Positions 6,269 through 6,459 of a stretch of 6,459 bases of DNA are shown here, piece after piece (the stretch's first letter is position 1; the number at the start of each line of letters is the position of its first letter). The DNA lies in assembly GCA_027486075.1 (NCBI GenBank), contig JAIXPU010000135.1:1-6459 (forward strand). The letters run 5' to 3'. Below the pieces are notes generated by a model, which saw only the letters and a list, made by a program, of their open reading frames with translations, did no database searches and was not told where the DNA came from. The DNA comes from Streptomycetaceae bacterium (GTDB lineage Bacteria; Actinomycetota; Actinomycetes; Nanopelagicales; Nanopelagicaceae). Position numbers and translations under genes: made by a program.

Positions 6269-6321
6269 TTCCGAATCGCTGCGCTAATCGGAACTCAATT
6301 GTCCACAGTTGCGGTGATTCG
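6269..6321 (+). other. Competing inverted repeats in the rpsF-ssb spacer
   Basis: Two alternative stems share bases just after rpsF. The short one pairs TTCCGA (6269-6274) with TCGGAA (6288-6293). The longer one pairs CGAATCGCTGC (6272-6282) with GCGGTGATTCG (6311-6321): 11 pairs, two of them G-U. They cannot form together. Neither is followed by a T-run on the plus strand, so a simple terminator is unlikely. They could mark RNA processing or partial attenuation between rpsF and ssb, or be coincidental. The rest of the 150-bp spacer holds the DnaA box, a purine-rich repeat and a candidate ssb promoter listed separately; I see no small gene in it. Confidence 0.3.
6299..6307 (+). promoter_or_regulatory. 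DnaA box (actinobacterial type) upstream of ssb
   Basis: TTGTCCACA is an exact match to the DnaA-box consensus I recall for Streptomyces and mycobacteria. It lies in the intergenic spacer, 104 bp before the ssb start. Any given 9-mer is expected only about 0.05 times in a window this size on both strands, so the match is suggestive. It could link ssb expression to replication initiation or act as a DnaA-titrating site. It also sits in the loop region of the longer inverted repeat at 6272-6321. A single box does not make an origin. Confidence 0.45.
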
Positions 6322-6333
6322 AAAACGAAAAGT

Positions 6334-6391
6334 CAGAGTAGACGAGTAATTTATAAGTACGGACTCCACCAGTAGAGACCCCCAGAGTAGA
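6334..6391 (+). repeat. Short direct repeats CAGAGTAGA in the ssb leader
   Basis: CAGAGTAGA occurs exactly at 6334-6342 and 6383-6391, 49 bp apart. A shuffled relative, CAGTAGAGA, lies between them at 6370-6378. The surrounding stretch is purine-rich. These could be regulator half-sites or simple-sequence coincidence. Confidence 0.3.
6352..6357 (+). promoter_or_regulatory. Candidate -10 element for ssb
   Basis: TATAAG in the AT-rich stretch TAATTTATAAGT (6347-6358) is the best promoter-like sequence before ssb. TAATTT at 6347-6352 is an overlapping TANNNT alternative. A start near 6359-6364 would give a leader of roughly 50 nt. No good -35 box is seen 16-18 bp upstream. An internal ssb promoter would explain why the rpsF-ssb gap is as long as 150 bp. 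Confidence 0.35.
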
Positions 6392-6402
6392 AGCTAAGAA
6401 AA

Positions 6403-6408
6403 GAGGAA
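6403..6408 (+). promoter_or_regulatory. Shine-Dalgarno sequence of ssb
   Basis: GAGGAA lies 3 nt before the ATG at 6412; its core GAGG (6403-6406) is 5 nt away. It supports the chosen ssb start and is weaker than the rpsF site. Confidence 0.6.
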
Positions 6409-6411
6409 GAA

Positions 6412-6459
6412 ATGGCAGCAGGAGATACAACAATCACAATGATCGGCAACCTCGTTGAC
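6412..6459 (+). CDS. ssb: Single-stranded DNA-binding protein, N-terminal 16 codons (3' end outside window)
   Basis: SSB coats single-stranded DNA in replication, repair and recombination as a homotetramer of OB folds. Only 16 codons are in the window, translating to MAAGDTTITMIGNLVD. This resembles the first OB-fold strand of bacterial SSB, where T-x-I-T-x-I-G-N-L is typical of actinobacteria. Position right after rpsF in the conserved rpsF-ssb-rpsR-rplI operon makes the assignment secure despite the short fragment. A GAGG ribosome site precedes the start. The tail that carries the protein-interaction tip cannot be seen. Confidence 0.92.
   Translation, partial: MAAGDTTITMIGNLVD

Noticed and set aside
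5848..6307. Chromosomal origin (oriC) in this window
   Set aside because: Only one exact and one near DnaA box occur, with no dense cluster, no AT-rich unwinding region and no dnaA/dnaN neighbours.
6318..6329. TTCG-AAAA-CGAA before ssb as a LexA (SOS) box
   Set aside because: The Gram-positive SOS box is CGAAC-N4-GTTCG; here the half-sites are inverted relative to that consensus and only a partial TCGAA half is present.

Overview
The window looks like chromosome from a moderate-GC actinobacterium. By eye its GC is well below that of typical Streptomyces or Mycobacterium. Compact gene spacing, short leaderless-type promoters and this gene set would fit the freshwater acI / Nanopelagicales group (a Planktophila-like genome). 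That placement is an inference and no marker gene here settles it. The block DUF5318 protein - class A PBP - GT87-type membrane protein - rpsF - ssb matches, from memory, the order Rv0049 - ponA1 - Rv0051 - (Rv0052) - rpsF - ssb near the replication origin of Mycobacterium tuberculosis.

Layout. Bases 1-996 (+) hold the 3' part of a CCA-adding enzyme gene (pcnA); its 5' end lies outside the window. It converges on, and overlaps by 17 bp, a 12-helix-type MFS exporter gene read on the minus strand (2269-980). From a short divergent promoter region at about 2270-2312, the plus-strand cluster begins: a DUF5318 zinc-ribbon protein (2313-2735), a bifunctional class A penicillin-binding protein (2756-4678) and a GT87/DUF2029-type polytopic membrane protein (4687-5874). 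A structured spacer (5875-5976) leads to rpsF (ribosomal protein bS6, 5977-6261). After a 150-bp spacer comes the first 16 codons of ssb (6412 to the window end).

How the genes work together. The PBP polymerises and cross-links peptidoglycan. Its 8-bp spacing to the GT87-type gene suggests joint expression and a shared role in building the cell envelope. rpsF and ssb begin the conserved rpsF-ssb-rpsR-rplI operon, which makes small ribosomal proteins and the single-strand DNA binding protein. pcnA and the MFS gene are separate transcription units.

The coding content is ordinary core chromosome. I see no mobile element, CRISPR array, rRNA or tRNA, and no evident new defence or metabolic system. 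The non-coding signals deserve the second look: (a) two mutually exclusive stem-loops between the GT87-type gene and rpsF, possibly an S6:S18 autoregulatory leader; (b) an exact actinobacterial-type DnaA box (TTGTCCACA) before ssb and an 8/9 relative (TTATCCACG) before rpsF; (c) TANNNT boxes placed exactly 6 nt before the ATG of the MFS and PBP genes, the geometry expected for leaderless mRNAs.
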